Positions 25,223 through 34,997 of a DNA stretch of 64,000 nucleotides are shown one piece after another. The position numbers were made by a program, and so were the translations under genes. The notes below the pieces were generated by a model. It saw only the letters and a list, made by a program, of their open reading frames with translations, did not search any database and was not told the DNA's origin. Source of the stretch: XBB1006 sp051877515 (GTDB lineage: Bacteria > Bacillota > Clostridia > Lachnospirales > Lachnospiraceae); contig JBJEIY010000050.1 in assembly GCA_051877515.1 (NCBI GenBank), positions 1-64,000 of the forward strand, written 5' to 3'. Numbering within the stretch: position 1 is the stretch's first letter; each line of letters starts with the position of its first letter.

Positions 25223-26431
25223 TCAATTTAACATTTCACTCGTACTATGTCCCTTGTAAAATATAAACACTTCTAAAGTCAACTTCAAAATCGAGGTAAC
25301 CAACGCCCCAACACAGAACCCTAAAAGATTCCATAACTGTAAAAATATCAACGAAATCAATAAATAGAATACAACATAACATGCATTTATGAATACCTGC
25401 CACTTCATATCAAAAAATCTCAAAACAAATGGATCAACTATCGTTATTAATGCCGTTATCACTACAGTTCCTGTTGTTATTGGTATATATTTCATCGCAT
25501 TTTCAATATAATCTGGATAAATTATTCCCAACAATGGGCGACTTATTAATAAACATAAGAAATAACCCACTACACCAACCACAATACTTATCACGAATAC
25601 CGTGCTAAAAGATTTACCATCTTTTTTCTTTGTTTTAGACAGATATGATAAAATCACACCACTAACCGGTGTAATTACCATGGAAACAATCTTTCCAAAA
25701 AGCGTTGCCACATAAAAAATTGAAACGCAAGTTCCTCCCAAAATAGGATAGATAATCAGCTTATCCGCATATGTTGGTACACGGTATAATACACTTGAAA
25801 TTAAAAGAAGTATCGTTTGCCATAATAAACCTTTAAAATCCTTATTAATCTCAAGTGGTTCTTTCCAAAATTTTACTTTTGTAGAAATAAATACAAAACA
25901 ACTCAAAAGGCCACTGATATATATACATTGCCAATAATCAGTAATCAAAAATATACCGTACCCAACTACATACCCACAGGTTAAAATCAAATTACTCTTC
26001 ACAATATTCAAATAATTCAATTTGATTCTAAATCCTACAATGTAGTATTCTTTAAATAACCATAATGTCGCTACAATTATGTTTAACAGCAACGAAAAAT
26101 ATGACAAATCCCCATAATAAAAAAATGAAAAAATAAAAATTATTATAAAATTAGTTCCAGCAAGAATGATTAAAATAATATTAAAATTATATTCTTTTTC
26201 ACACTGTGCTCCTTTTATTAACCGGATATTATTTAAGGTATTTCCCATTGTCGAAGAAACCACATTGAATAAAGATAAAACCGTAACAACTAGTCCATAG
26301 TTGTCACTTGACATGTGGCTCGATAATAAAGGTAATATAAAAAGTTGCAAAACAAAAACGGGAATTGCTGTTGCAACCATATTTAAACCCATATCAAAAA
26401 ATATTTTCTTTCTATTATGTAATCCTTGCAT
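25223..26431 (-). CDS. wzx: Wzx-type polysaccharide flippase
   Basis: 402 aa, about 12 transmembrane helices; MATE/MOP-superfamily flippase of lipid-linked repeat units across the membrane. It starts within the end of the Wzy gene (17-nt overlap); ATG 26431 is preferred because AGGA lies 9 nt upstream, while ATG 26440 is too close to it. AT-rich compared with the flanking sugar genes, as is normal for wzx/wzy. Confidence 0.82.
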   Translation of the reverse strand: MQGLHNRKKIFFDMGLNMVATAIPVFVLQLFILPLLSSHMSSDNYGLVVTVLSLFNVVSSTMGNTLNNIRLIKGAQCEKEYNFNIILIILAGTNFIIIFIFSFFYYGDLSYFSLLLNIIVATLWLFKEYYIVGFRIKLNYLNIVKSNLILTCGYVVGYGIFLITDYWQCIYISGLLSCFVFISTKVKFWKEPLEINKDFKGLLWQTILLLISSVLYRVPTYADKLIIYPILGGTCVSIFYVATLFGKIVSMVITPVSGVILSYLSKTKKKDGKSFSTVFVISIVVGVVGYFLCLLISRPLLGIIYPDYIENAMKYIPITTGTVVITALITIVDPFVLRFFDMKWQVFINACYVVFYLLISLIFLQLWNLLGFCVGALVTSILKLTLEVFIFYKGHSTSEMLN

Positions 26432-27722
26432 TTTTAACATTCCTAATTTTGTATGGATATATAAACAAAATAAACAATATAAGTGCTATTCCATGCGTCA
26501 AAAAGCTTGTAAAGAAAGTAGAATCTATTAAAATAACTGCAATAATAAATGCTGATAGAATTATAACTTCTTTATCAACCTTATTTGTAAACCAATTAAA
26601 AAAATAAAAAAGAAGTCCGTAAAACAAGGGATAAACTAGAATAGCATACATTCCAAGATTTGCATATGCATCTCCAGCCAAACCGTTATTTGCATTAGCT
26701 CCAGTACCAAGATACTCCCCTATCACATAACTTATAGGTTTATCATATGGCTGCCTTACAGTAAAAAACTTTAAAACCGAAGATTTAAACAAAATAAGTT
26801 CATTCGTTTGAAAAAAATTAAAATACTCATAGGACAAATTATTTGGTGTAATCATCATCCGTCTTACAAGCTTATCTGTAATAAACCCGTCCATTGGATT
26901 AGGGCTTAGAGCAGAAGTAATCACAGAAGCCAACATGATTCCACCAAACCCGTAAACGATTATTTTCGAATCCAACTTCACAAATGTTGCTACTATTGCA
27001 ATAACAAGAAAAATCAAATTAATCTTCCCTGCACCCATTGAAAAAATGCCGAGCTGGATTAACATCAAAACCCCTGATATGATGTATTTGCGTTTTTTTA
27101 AGGCTATATACAATAGTATAGGAATTATATTACCCATTGGATTTTTTAAATATCTGAAAATAATCGGCAAACTTGAAAGCGAAAACTGAGAACGTATTTC
27201 ATAAACATTGTCCATATTTATTTTAATGTTCAAACCGTTATACTTAAAAACAAAAAATGCCGTAACTATAACTAAGCCACTAATAATTATCTTTGAAATA
27301 CGATTATCAACAGTAAATGTTATTTTGTTGCATGGTATAATCTCATTAATAATCATTATTGAAAAATAAAATAATAGATAATATGCAATATATTTATTAC
27401 TACACGTCTCATAAGTAATATAAGTTGTCCCCGGTATAAAATACATAAAGTCCCAAACTAGCATTATATAATCTGTGGACTTTCTAGGGGTACAATGTTT
27501 TAATATAAATGGTATAAAAATAAAAACGAATAACCCACTTAGCAGAACAACTTTTTTAATAACAAATGTGCTACTCATTCCCCAGTATGAATAAAACTTT
27601 GAAATCCAAAAATAATATGTAATATCCAAAAGAATACGATAAAGCAAAATAATAAGTATATATATCAGATTACAATATCTACCATCTTTTTTCTTCTTAA
27701 TATACGGTAGTTTCACCCTCAT
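26415..27722 (-). CDS. wzy: Wzy-type oligosaccharide repeat polymerase
   Basis: 435 aa from ATG 27722 (GGAG 7 nt upstream); a GTG two codons earlier lies in the ribosome site. About 10-12 transmembrane helices, low sequence complexity, a periplasmic-type loop near RRMMITPNNLSYEYFNFFQ (about 285-305) and an oligosaccharide-repeat-polymerase feel. Its place beside wzx supports the call. It joins flipped repeat units at the outer face. AT content is high. Confidence 0.75.
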   Translation of the reverse strand: MRVKLPYIKKKKDGRYCNLIYILIILLYRILLDITYYFWISKFYSYWGMSSTFVIKKVVLLSGLFVFIFIPFILKHCTPRKSTDYIMLVWDFMYFIPGTTYITYETCSNKYIAYYLLFYFSIMIINEIIPCNKITFTVDNRISKIIISGLVIVTAFFVFKYNGLNIKINMDNVYEIRSQFSLSSLPIIFRYLKNPMGNIIPILLYIALKKRKYIISGVLMLIQLGIFSMGAGKINLIFLVIAIVATFVKLDSKIIVYGFGGIMLASVITSALSPNPMDGFITDKLVRRMMITPNNLSYEYFNFFQTNELILFKSSVLKFFTVRQPYDKPISYVIGEYLGTGANANNGLAGDAYANLGMYAILVYPLFYGLLFYFFNWFTNKVDKEVIILSAFIIAVILIDSTFFTSFLTHGIALILFILFIYPYKIRNVKNARIT

Positions 27723-27738
27723 TGTCACTCTCCAACTA

Positions 27739-28851
27739 CTATCGCTTTATAGATCTTTTTATACCTATCATTTTACTCATCATTTTTTTGCTGTTTTTAT
27801 AATCATCCTCGTTTTTATTTGGAGCACTCATAATTAGCTCCCATTCCTCTAATGATATATCCAGCTTTTTCAAAATATAGTCTCTATCTTCGAGCATTTT
27901 GCTTTCCGGATAGATTGTATCATCAGCCATCTCCGCCAAACCTTGTTCTCTGGTCAGTTCTCCTCCAACAATCAAACTTGATATATGCGCTCTCTTTTTA
28001 TCATACCCAAATTTTTGGGGTAAATAATATGATTGGAAAAACTTTGTAAAACGGGATTCAAAGTGTTTTCCTCCATAATAATTCCAATCAAATTCTTTAT
28101 GCAATACTTCAATAGCCATTTTTTTTGAATACGGTACATAATTAAGAAGATTTACTCGCTTTGTTTTTCCCACATACATCATCGAATACGTAAGTAGATT
28201 CATTTTGGGATATTTCCTCAATGAGATTTTTCCTCTTCCACATTTTTTATATACATCCTTTATATTTGTATAATCTATTGGTGAATATCCATAATGAGAT
28301 GGCAAAATACCCTCTGTTGCAAAATTACTTCCGTTCAACATGTAGTTAATTCCATATTTTCTTGCAAGTTTATATGTACCAGCCAAAAAAGCATGATCCT
28401 GCGGAACGTCCAGATTGGGCAATCCAGAAAACATATATGCTCGCTGAAGTTCTTTCATAGTGTTCCAATCAACAACAACTGTATGCAACTCCATTTCTAA
28501 TTTTAAACAGAGCTTTTTAATATTTTCAACTGCAATGTCTGTATTCCAACCCGCATCAACATGAACTGCCAAAACGCGAAGTCCCGCTTGTTTTGCAATA
28601 TAGGCAAGATAAGCACTGTCCACGCCTCCTGAGATACCAAGAACACAATCAAATTCCTTGCCCTTACCATATTCTTTCATTTCCTTAACTAATTCATCAA
28701 ACTTATGTTTCTTCTCAGCATCAGTTTTAGGTATTGTCGCAATCTTTTTATCGAAGTCTCTACAATGATTGCACACTCCGTTTTCATCAAATGTGATAAA
28801 CTCATCTACCTTATTGTCCATAATACATCTTGTACAAATCTTATATTCCAT
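27739..28851 (-). CDS. wbpG: N-acetyl sugar amidotransferase, WbpG/PseA family
   Basis: 370 aa. An N-terminal zinc-finger pattern (CTRCIMD and CNHC) precedes an ATP-pyrophosphatase PP-loop, LGISGGVDSAYLAYIA (about 73-88). In Pseudomonas O5, WbpG works with HisH2 and HisF2, using ammonia from glutamine, to turn the 3-acetamido group of a ManNAc3NAc uronate into an acetamidino group. HisF- and HisH-like genes follow it directly here (13- and 1-nt gaps), strengthening the same call. Confidence 0.88.
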   Translation of the reverse strand: MEYKICTRCIMDNKVDEFITFDENGVCNHCRDFDKKIATIPKTDAEKKHKFDELVKEMKEYGKGKEFDCVLGISGGVDSAYLAYIAKQAGLRVLAVHVDAGWNTDIAVENIKKLCLKLEMELHTVVVDWNTMKELQRAYMFSGLPNLDVPQDHAFLAGTYKLARKYGINYMLNGSNFATEGILPSHYGYSPIDYTNIKDVYKKCGRGKISLRKYPKMNLLTYSMMYVGKTKRVNLLNYVPYSKKMAIEVLHKEFDWNYYGGKHFESRFTKFFQSYYLPQKFGYDKKRAHISSLIVGGELTREQGLAEMADDTIYPESKMLEDRDYILKKLDISLEEWELIMSAPNKNEDDYKNSKKMMSKMIGIKRSIKR

Positions 28852-28864
28852 CTGTAAACCCTCC

Positions 28865-29629
28865 CTAATATATACCCATCTTTTTTAAATCGTTCTCTTT
28901 AGGGTAGTTTATCAATACTGCATTTCGCGAACCATAATACACAAAAATGCTTCCCGCTGCGACAGCATGTGCCCCTCCCAATCTAATGGCAGACTTCAAA
29001 TCTTCCAAGGAACCTGCTCCACCACAAGCTATTACCGGAAGGTTTGTGTTAGCAGTAACACTTCTAATCAGTTCAATATTATATCCTTTCATCATGCCAT
29101 CATTATCAATAGAATTAATCAGTATTTCTCCAACACCCAATTCTTCTATTTCTTTAAGATAATCCACAACACTTTTTTTTATATTTTTCTGTCCGCAATC
29201 AATATAACATTCTTCTCTACCAAATATATTCTTCTTTACATCCACTGACGCAACAATACTCTGGGCCCCCGCATATGTAACTACTTCTCGAATTAGCTTC
29301 TTATTCGTAGTCAAAGTAGTATTGAATATTAGTTTTTCAAATCCCATTCGAAACAACTTTTTTGCTTCGTCAAGTTCTTTAATCCCCCCTCCGTACGCCA
29401 ATGGCATGAATGCTTCTGACACAATATTATTTAATAAATCAAAATTAATAAAGCCATTCTTACGTGCTGAAATATCTAAAAGGCATAACTCATCTGCCTC
29501 TTCTTCATTAAAAATCTTTACAGCATTAATAGGATCTCCTAAATAATTCGGATTTTTAAATTTTTTTGTCTTCACTAAATCTCCATTATTTAGTAGCAGA
29601 CACGGAATAATTCTTGGACGATTATACAC
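28865..29629 (-). CDS. hisF2: HisF-like cyclase subunit of the sugar amidotransferase
   Basis: 254 aa (beta-alpha)8-barrel of the HisA/HisF family (RIIPCLLLNNGDLVKTKKF, AYGGGIKELDEA, ACGGAGSLEDL). As a paralogue beside WbpG and HisH, it should channel or deliver ammonia for sugar amidination rather than make histidine; no other his genes are in the window. It ends 13 nt before wbpG starts. Confidence 0.87.
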   Translation of the reverse strand: MYNRPRIIPCLLLNNGDLVKTKKFKNPNYLGDPINAVKIFNEEEADELCLLDISARKNGFINFDLLNNIVSEAFMPLAYGGGIKELDEAKKLFRMGFEKLIFNTTLTTNKKLIREVVTYAGAQSIVASVDVKKNIFGREECYIDCGQKNIKKSVVDYLKEIEELGVGEILINSIDNDGMMKGYNIELIRSVTANTNLPVIACGGAGSLEDLKSAIRLGGAHAVAAGSIFVYYGSRNAVLINYPKENDLKKMGIY

Positions 29630-29630
29630 A

Positions 29631-30245
29631 TTACACCTCTTCTACAAAATTTTTAAATAGCCACTTCCCATATCCATGGCTTTTTTCCGGATGGAACTGA
29701 GTACCATATACATTATTTCTGTTTACAGCAGCAACAAATGGTCCGCCATAATCACATGTCATCATCACATCCTGATCGCATTCACAAACAGCATAATATG
29801 AGTGCACAAAATAAAATCTCAAATTATCAATTGGCGCTTTTAAAAGTCGACATTCTTTTTGAATCTCAACATAATCCCACCCCATATGAGGCACTCTAAG
29901 ATTCTGTTTTTCAACAGAAAATTTTTTACATTCAAACGGTATATATCCTAAGCCCTTACATGTTCCCTCTTCACTACTTTGTCCTAACATCTGCATCCCT
30001 AAACATATACCCAAAATTGGTTTTCCTTTTTTGAGAACTTGTACATCTAATTCTTCACGCATTCCGGACATATTTAACATACACATCCCCATATCAAATG
30101 ATCCAACCCCTGGGAGAATAAGTTTATCCGCTTTGCGCAAATCCTCTGCACAAGACGCATATATTACCTCTTCACCCCCAGCCTTCTTAAGCATGTTTTC
30201 TATAGATCCAAGATTACCGATTCCATAATCAATTACTGCTATCAT
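29631..30245 (-). CDS. hisH2: HisH-like glutamine amidotransferase subunit
   Basis: 204 aa from ATG 30245 (GAGGAG 8 nt upstream); the longer frame from 30278 would start inside the preceding intergenic sequence without a ribosome site. Class I glutaminase: nucleophile Cys81 in GICLGMQMLG and the His/Glu pair in GTQFHPEKSHG near the C terminus. It hydrolyses Gln to feed ammonia to the HisF2/WbpG pair. The 1-nt gap to hisF2 implies translational coupling. Confidence 0.88.
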   Translation of the reverse strand: MIAVIDYGIGNLGSIENMLKKAGGEEVIYASCAEDLRKADKLILPGVGSFDMGMCMLNMSGMREELDVQVLKKGKPILGICLGMQMLGQSSEEGTCKGLGYIPFECKKFSVEKQNLRVPHMGWDYVEIQKECRLLKAPIDNLRFYFVHSYYAVCECDQDVMMTCDYGGPFVAAVNRNNVYGTQFHPEKSHGYGKWLFKNFVEEV

Positions 30246-30280
30246 TTTCGTACTCCTCACTAAATCTAAATTACTCATTC

Positions 30281-31384
30281 TTACATAATACTTTTATATA
30301 ACTCCAACAATGATTTTTCTTGAGTACTCCAATTAAATTCCTCCAATACAGCCCTTCGACCATTATTCCCCATTAATTTCGCTTGTTCTGGATTACTCAC
30401 AATATATTTTAGAGCTTCCGAAATGCTGTCTATATCATCAGCATTCACACAAATTCCACAATTATATTTTTCTATAATTTCCCTCCAAAGTCGCAAATCA
30501 GAACAAATCACCGGTTTTCCAGCTTGCATAACCTCAAAAAGTTTAGTATTGCCCAAGGATCCATCTTTTCCAACTTGTGCACAATCTAAAATAGCCATTC
30601 CTCCAATAGCACATTTATAATGATCTATAACATCTTTGTGCTCCATTACTCCACAGTACACTATTTTTTCCGACATTTGTGTCACAGAATCAATATACTC
30701 TTTTACACCTTTTCCTGCAAAATGGTAATTCACACCATCAACATTATTGATTGCTTTTGCAATTCTTTCATGACACCACTGAGATGAAATTCCTCCCGCA
30801 AAAAAAACATACTTTTCCCCTGACAGTTCTTTAGGTACTTCTCGATCGCTTTCATTTCCAATAATCGGATAATTTGTCACTAAACTCACATTTGCATTAT
30901 ACTTCTGATATTTTTTTACGAAATTGGGAGTCACAGTAATAATTCCATCTAGCATTTTCATTCTCTTATGAGAATATGTCCCATATATCTTTGAAACAAG
31001 ATTTCTTAATATCAAAGGAATCCATGTCTTATCTTTAATTTGCTCCTCCGCATCCTCATGCGCATCAAAAACTACTTTTTTACCATGTTTCAAAAGAGGT
31101 TTAACAATTTTTAACAATTCCGGATCGTGTAAATGATACACCTCTGCATTGACTTTTAATGCTTGACTTAAAACTTTATCCGCAGATTTAAGTATACGTT
31201 CTATCCTATTTTTCGGTTTAAAACCAGTTGAAACAATCTCTACGCCATTTTTTTCTTCATCTGATTCATCATCATTTACAACTAAATACACCTCATATCC
31301 TGCCTTCGCAAGTGACGTGCACTCTTTTTCAAATATTCTAATGTCATATCTTGAATGAACACATGTTATATGGCAAATTCTCAT
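30281..31384 (-). CDS. GT-B glycosyltransferase, family 4-like
   Basis: 367 aa. N-terminal Rossmann domain with ICHITCVHSRYDIRIFEKEC, C-terminal nucleotide-sugar domain with FAGGISSQWCHERI, and ITKLFE-like NTKLFEVMQAGKPVICSD, the E-x7-E type element of GT4 enzymes. It adds a sugar to the lipid-linked repeat on the cytoplasmic face. Acceptor and donor cannot be told. It is in operon with the WbpI-like epimerase (3-nt gap). Confidence 0.82.
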   Translation of the reverse strand: MRICHITCVHSRYDIRIFEKECTSLAKAGYEVYLVVNDDESDEEKNGVEIVSTGFKPKNRIERILKSADKVLSQALKVNAEVYHLHDPELLKIVKPLLKHGKKVVFDAHEDAEEQIKDKTWIPLILRNLVSKIYGTYSHKRMKMLDGIITVTPNFVKKYQKYNANVSLVTNYPIIGNESDREVPKELSGEKYVFFAGGISSQWCHERIAKAINNVDGVNYHFAGKGVKEYIDSVTQMSEKIVYCGVMEHKDVIDHYKCAIGGMAILDCAQVGKDGSLGNTKLFEVMQAGKPVICSDLRLWREIIEKYNCGICVNADDIDSISEALKYIVSNPEQAKLMGNNGRRAVLEEFNWSTQEKSLLELYKSIM

Positions 31385-31387
31385 CTG

Positions 31388-32455
31388 CTAACTCTCCATC
31401 ATTTTCACAATCTTGATTGCAGAGTGCCCATCTCCAAATGGTTGATATCCCGCTTTCACGATCTGTGGTGTATTTAGTTTTTCTAAAATTTTTTCAGCAA
31501 TGGGTTTCGACAACTGATTTCTTTTATCAACCATAGTTTCTGGCCATACCACAAAATCCAATACTGTAACACACTTTTTCCCTGCAAAGAAAGCTTCTCT
31601 CTGAAGTCCGCCCGAATCCGTAACTATCTTCTTAGCATTTCTAACAAGCGCTGTACTTTCTAAATATCCAACAGGTTCAGACAGAATTATATTGTTAAAC
31701 CCGTTTTTTTCCTTGATGCGTTTTGCCCTTTCTTTGTTTCTTGGATGCACCGGATATACAGTAAGAGCATCTAAAGAATTCATTGCCTTAAATATTTCCG
31801 CAAGTGCTTCTTCTCTAGTCGTATTTTCTTCCCTATGGCAGGTAAGATAATAATACTCCAAAGGAACCTTTCCTTTTCCTCCTTCGAGTAACTCAAGCTC
31901 AATATCCTCAACATTGACCTTCTGGGAATACTCCATAAATGCATCAAACATTGGATCCCCCACAAGGTATGACCTGTCTGACAGACCTTCACGGGCCAAC
32001 TCATCCATACTACTCTGTGTACATGCAAGCAGTTTCGTAGATACATGGTCCGTACAAATACGATTTATCTCTTCCGGATTCGTCAATACATGAAATCGAT
32101 TTCCTGCCTCCACATGGCATATTTTAATGTGAAGTTTTGCTGCTGAAATCGCTGCTGCCAAGGTTGAATTTGTATCTCCATAAAGCAACAACCAATCCGG
32201 TTGCTCTTTAACAAGAACTTCTTCTATCGCTATCATCATTGTTCCAGTCATAGAAGCATGTGAGCCGCCGGAAATACCAAGATTGTAATCCGGTCTAGGA
32301 ATATCCAATTCCTCAAAAAATGTTTCTGACATGTTGTAGTCATAATGTTGACCTGTATGAACTAATATTTCTGTATGCCTTTTTCTCAATTCGTGTGACA
32401 CCACAGCAGCTTTAATAAACTGCGGACGGGCACCAACTATAGTAACAATCTTCAT
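31388..32455 (-). CDS. wbpI: UDP-GlcNAc 2-epimerase family, WbpI-like
   Basis: 355 aa from ATG 32455; a GTG two codons upstream is an equal alternative. Non-hydrolysing 2-epimerase fold: VTIVGARPQFIKAAVVS, HTGQHYDYNMS, GDTNSTLAAA, HVEAGNR and TDSGGLQREAFFAGK. In the Wbp pathway WbpI turns UDP-GlcNAc(3NAc)A into UDP-ManNAc(3NAc)A, the substrate for amidination. A plain UDP-GlcNAc 2-epimerase role is the main alternative. Confidence 0.85.
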   Translation of the reverse strand: MKIVTIVGARPQFIKAAVVSHELRKRHTEILVHTGQHYDYNMSETFFEELDIPRPDYNLGISGGSHASMTGTMMIAIEEVLVKEQPDWLLLYGDTNSTLAAAISAAKLHIKICHVEAGNRFHVLTNPEEINRICTDHVSTKLLACTQSSMDELAREGLSDRSYLVGDPMFDAFMEYSQKVNVEDIELELLEGGKGKVPLEYYYLTCHREENTTREEALAEIFKAMNSLDALTVYPVHPRNKERAKRIKEKNGFNNIILSEPVGYLESTALVRNAKKIVTDSGGLQREAFFAGKKCVTVLDFVVWPETMVDKRNQLSKPIAEKILEKLNTPQIVKAGYQPFGDGHSAIKIVKMMES

Positions 32456-32468
32456 ATTCACTCTCTTC

Positions 32469-33728
32469 CTAAATGGATTCTATTACATCAATTAGCATGT
32501 CTGTTAATATCTTAAAATCATAATCTGCAGCAGCTTTTAATGCATTGTCACACATAGCTTTATATTTTTCCTCGGGCAGGCCGATAATCTCTTTTAGTGC
32601 GTTGGCATATTGTTCTGCATTTAGAAATTTTTTGGAGATACCACAGCCGTACCTGTCAATCAAATCATAATTGGCTTTAAAATTTGAAAGAATTGGTTTT
32701 CCACTTGCAAGATATTCAAAAAGTTTGTTCTGGCTACTCCCATATCGATAAAATCCCTCTGCTGCAGCGGCATTATAGTTTAGTAAATTCACATTACTTT
32801 TTGATAAAATATATGGTACTAAACTTTTATCAACTTTCCGCTTAAACAGAACATTTTCCAGTCCCTTTTGTCTCACTTTGTTTTGTAGTTCTTCTCGGTA
32901 GTCTCCATCTCCATATATCAAAAATTTAATATGTTCATCGTCTCTTAAAATCGCAGCACATTCAATTAAAACATCCAAACCATTCGCTTGGCGTATTGAG
33001 CCCGTGTAAATAATTTTAAATGTTTCCGTATTATCCAAATCGGCATCCTTATAAGAAGCACTCTTAGTATTTTTTTGGTAATTTTCTAAATCAACACCAT
33101 TGTTAATATAATAAACTTTAGTCTTAGGAATTAACTTATCCCACTTTCTATCGGATATATAATCATATCCACCTTCAACAGTAAAAACAATAGCATCCGC
33201 TTTTTTATATAGCCTTTTTTCAAGCATCCTCATTGCCAAGATAATCGGATTATATTTAGATGCCATCCCTATTGCAACTATAGATTCTGGCCATAAGTCT
33301 CTAAACTCTGCTATACATTTCACGCCGAAAGAATCTGCAATGTTTTCTGCAGCCAAAACCGCTAACGGATGAACCTGTGAACCAATTATAATATCTGGTT
33401 TTCCACTGATTATAGCATACTCTTTTGCTGCCTTTTTTACATTCTTGTAATAATCAATCATACATAGTATTCTATTTCTACCATTCCCTACATATGGACG
33501 ACCTTTCACGAACACAAACGGCACATTTATTGTCTTGTTGATTTTTTCATCCCAAATTTTATCGTTATCAAAATACAGCTTTCCTGTCCCGTGTTGTGCA
33601 TTCGAACAGAAAATCACCGGCTCGTATCCCTTTGTCTTTAGATATTTTGCAAAGTTGTAGTGTCTGCCGCCCTCATCAAAAAACATATCATTAGCATGAT
33701 GATTTAAAATCCACACTTTTTTCTTCAT
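32469..33728 (-). CDS. GT-B glycosyltransferase, WbuB-like
   Basis: 419 aa from the ATG at 33728 (MKKKVWILNHHAND), the normal start for this family; the frame extends upstream into the acetyltransferase gene but has no ribosome site there. The N-terminal part has HHANDMFFDEGGRHYNFA and the C-terminal GT4 part IIYTGSIRQANGLDVLIE and NKLFEYLASGKPILSN. Enzymes of this type add HexNAc-like sugars to the primed lipid carrier. A gap of 7 nt to the WbpI-like gene shows coupling. Confidence 0.82.
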   Translation of the reverse strand: MKKKVWILNHHANDMFFDEGGRHYNFAKYLKTKGYEPVIFCSNAQHGTGKLYFDNDKIWDEKINKTINVPFVFVKGRPYVGNGRNRILCMIDYYKNVKKAAKEYAIISGKPDIIIGSQVHPLAVLAAENIADSFGVKCIAEFRDLWPESIVAIGMASKYNPIILAMRMLEKRLYKKADAIVFTVEGGYDYISDRKWDKLIPKTKVYYINNGVDLENYQKNTKSASYKDADLDNTETFKIIYTGSIRQANGLDVLIECAAILRDDEHIKFLIYGDGDYREELQNKVRQKGLENVLFKRKVDKSLVPYILSKSNVNLLNYNAAAAEGFYRYGSSQNKLFEYLASGKPILSNFKANYDLIDRYGCGISKKFLNAEQYANALKEIIGLPEEKYKAMCDNALKAAADYDFKILTDMLIDVIESI

Positions 33729-33757
33729 ATTAGAGAACTCTTTCTTATTAATACTTT

Positions 33758-34375
33758 TTATTTTACTTTTCTTGCCGGAACCCCAACATAGACTCCCTCT
33801 TCTTCTATGTTTTTTACAACCACTGCACCTGCGCCTATCATACAATCGCTACATATAGCTATATTATTGCTTACTATAGCACCTACTCCTATCCATGTTC
33901 TTTCTTGCACCTCCACGGTCCCCGCAAGATGTGCTCCAACTGAAATATGAACATAATCACCTAGCACATTATCATGATCTACAGTCGCACCAGTATTAAT
34001 GATGCAACCTTTTCCAATCTTTGTCCCAGGATTGATAACTGCATTTGCCATCACAACTGTTCCACTTCCAACTTCTACATCTTCCGAAATAACCGCACTG
34101 GGATGAATCAAAGTTGCGCACCTATGCCCTTCTGCCTCTATTTGCTCCTGCATCTTTTTTCGAATTTCTGCATTACCAATTGCTACCACAAGATCATACT
34201 CTTTTCTCACGTAATCTAAAGAATATGCACTGACTCCCACAACCGGATATCTTCCACATAATATCAGCGTTCTATCATCATCTAAAAAGACTATCTCTTT
34301 ATAATGATTCAACCTCGCAATATCAGCTACCACTTTTCCGTGCCCACTAGCACCAATGATTGCAATTCTCTTCAT
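33758..34375 (-). CDS. pglD: PglD-type sugar acetyltransferase
   Basis: 205 aa, full length for PglD. N-terminal Rossmann part (IAIIGASGHGKVVADIA) and C-terminal left-handed beta-helix with hexapeptides (PSAVISEDVEVGSGTVVM, NTGATVDHDNVLGDYVHI; catalytic-base His in TVDHDN). It acetylates the 4-amino group of UDP-2-acetamido-4-amino-trideoxyglucose, giving UDP-diacetylbacillosamine. A second, chimeric PglD-like gene starts the operon (38347-39021); which one is active, or whether they use different sugars, is not clear. Confidence 0.85.
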   Translation of the reverse strand: MKRIAIIGASGHGKVVADIARLNHYKEIVFLDDDRTLILCGRYPVVGVSAYSLDYVRKEYDLVVAIGNAEIRKKMQEQIEAEGHRCATLIHPSAVISEDVEVGSGTVVMANAVINPGTKIGKGCIINTGATVDHDNVLGDYVHISVGAHLAGTVEVQERTWIGVGAIVSNNIAICSDCMIGAGAVVVKNIEEEGVYVGVPARKVK

Positions 34376-34380
34376 CTGCC

Positions 34381-34995
34381 TTACCCTGCCTCTAATGCCA
34401 CCAGCTCACATTCCCCGATGCCATGTTCAATATCCAGCTTAATCTTATGATGTTCTGCATTGATATCTTCTACAAAATCAAGCGTAATTCTCCCATCATT
34501 CCAGTCCTGGCAATCCGTTCTTTGCGAATTGTTATCCTTTTCATGCATATGGAAACGGGCAACTGCCGGATTGGCCGCGTCCTTCAGCTTATCGTTCCGA
34601 TATACAGTATACAGTATAAGGTTTTTCAACTCCACCTGTATCCCTAGTACCCCTGCAAGTGCTAGCGCATTCTGTAACGCCCCGGAAAATTGACTCTTTG
34701 TTTTTTTCCATTCTGCGACACCAATAGACCTTTTCAGTTCAAATATATGTATTCGCCATCTATCTTCATTATTTTCAAAAATTACATAATCAGCACATTT
34801 TTGGTTTTCGAAATACTGTAACTTTTTATTTTCCAAATCTCTAAATAAAATACAGGGCTTCGATATGCGAATTGTCAAATCCGCCTCTCCCTGCCCCTGC
34901 TCTGTTAGGTGAAACATTTTATCAGAAACCTGGACTGGCTGTCCTTCACCAAAGATAAATAAAGCCAGCCTCTTTTGTACATTATCCTGAAACAT
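34381..34995 (-). CDS. putative PD-(D/E)xK-like nuclease partner of the AAA ATPase
   Basis: 204 aa, no named family. A restriction-endonuclease-like core is visible: Asp69 in CADYVIFE, then Glu86-x-Lys88 in RIHIFELKRS, followed by a helix (EWKKTKSQFSGALQNAL). That spacing fits a PD-(D/E)xK active site. It begins 2 nt after the AAA-ATPase gene ends, so the two products probably form one complex. Nothing links it to sugar chemistry, although it lies between EPS genes on the same strand. It is probably a defence effector; a structural role is not excluded. Confidence 0.6.
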   Translation of the reverse strand: MFQDNVQKRLALFIFGEGQPVQVSDKMFHLTEQGQGEADLTIRISKPCILFRDLENKKLQYFENQKCADYVIFENNEDRWRIHIFELKRSIGVAEWKKTKSQFSGALQNALALAGVLGIQVELKNLILYTVYRNDKLKDAANPAVARFHMHEKDNNSQRTDCQDWNDGRITLDFVEDINAEHHKIKLDIEHGIGECELVALEAG

Positions 34996-34997
34996 AT

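Noticed and set aside
28865..30245. Histidine biosynthesis genes
   Set aside because: HisF and HisH homologues are present, but they sit beside WbpG and sugar genes and no other his genes occur; amidination role preferred.
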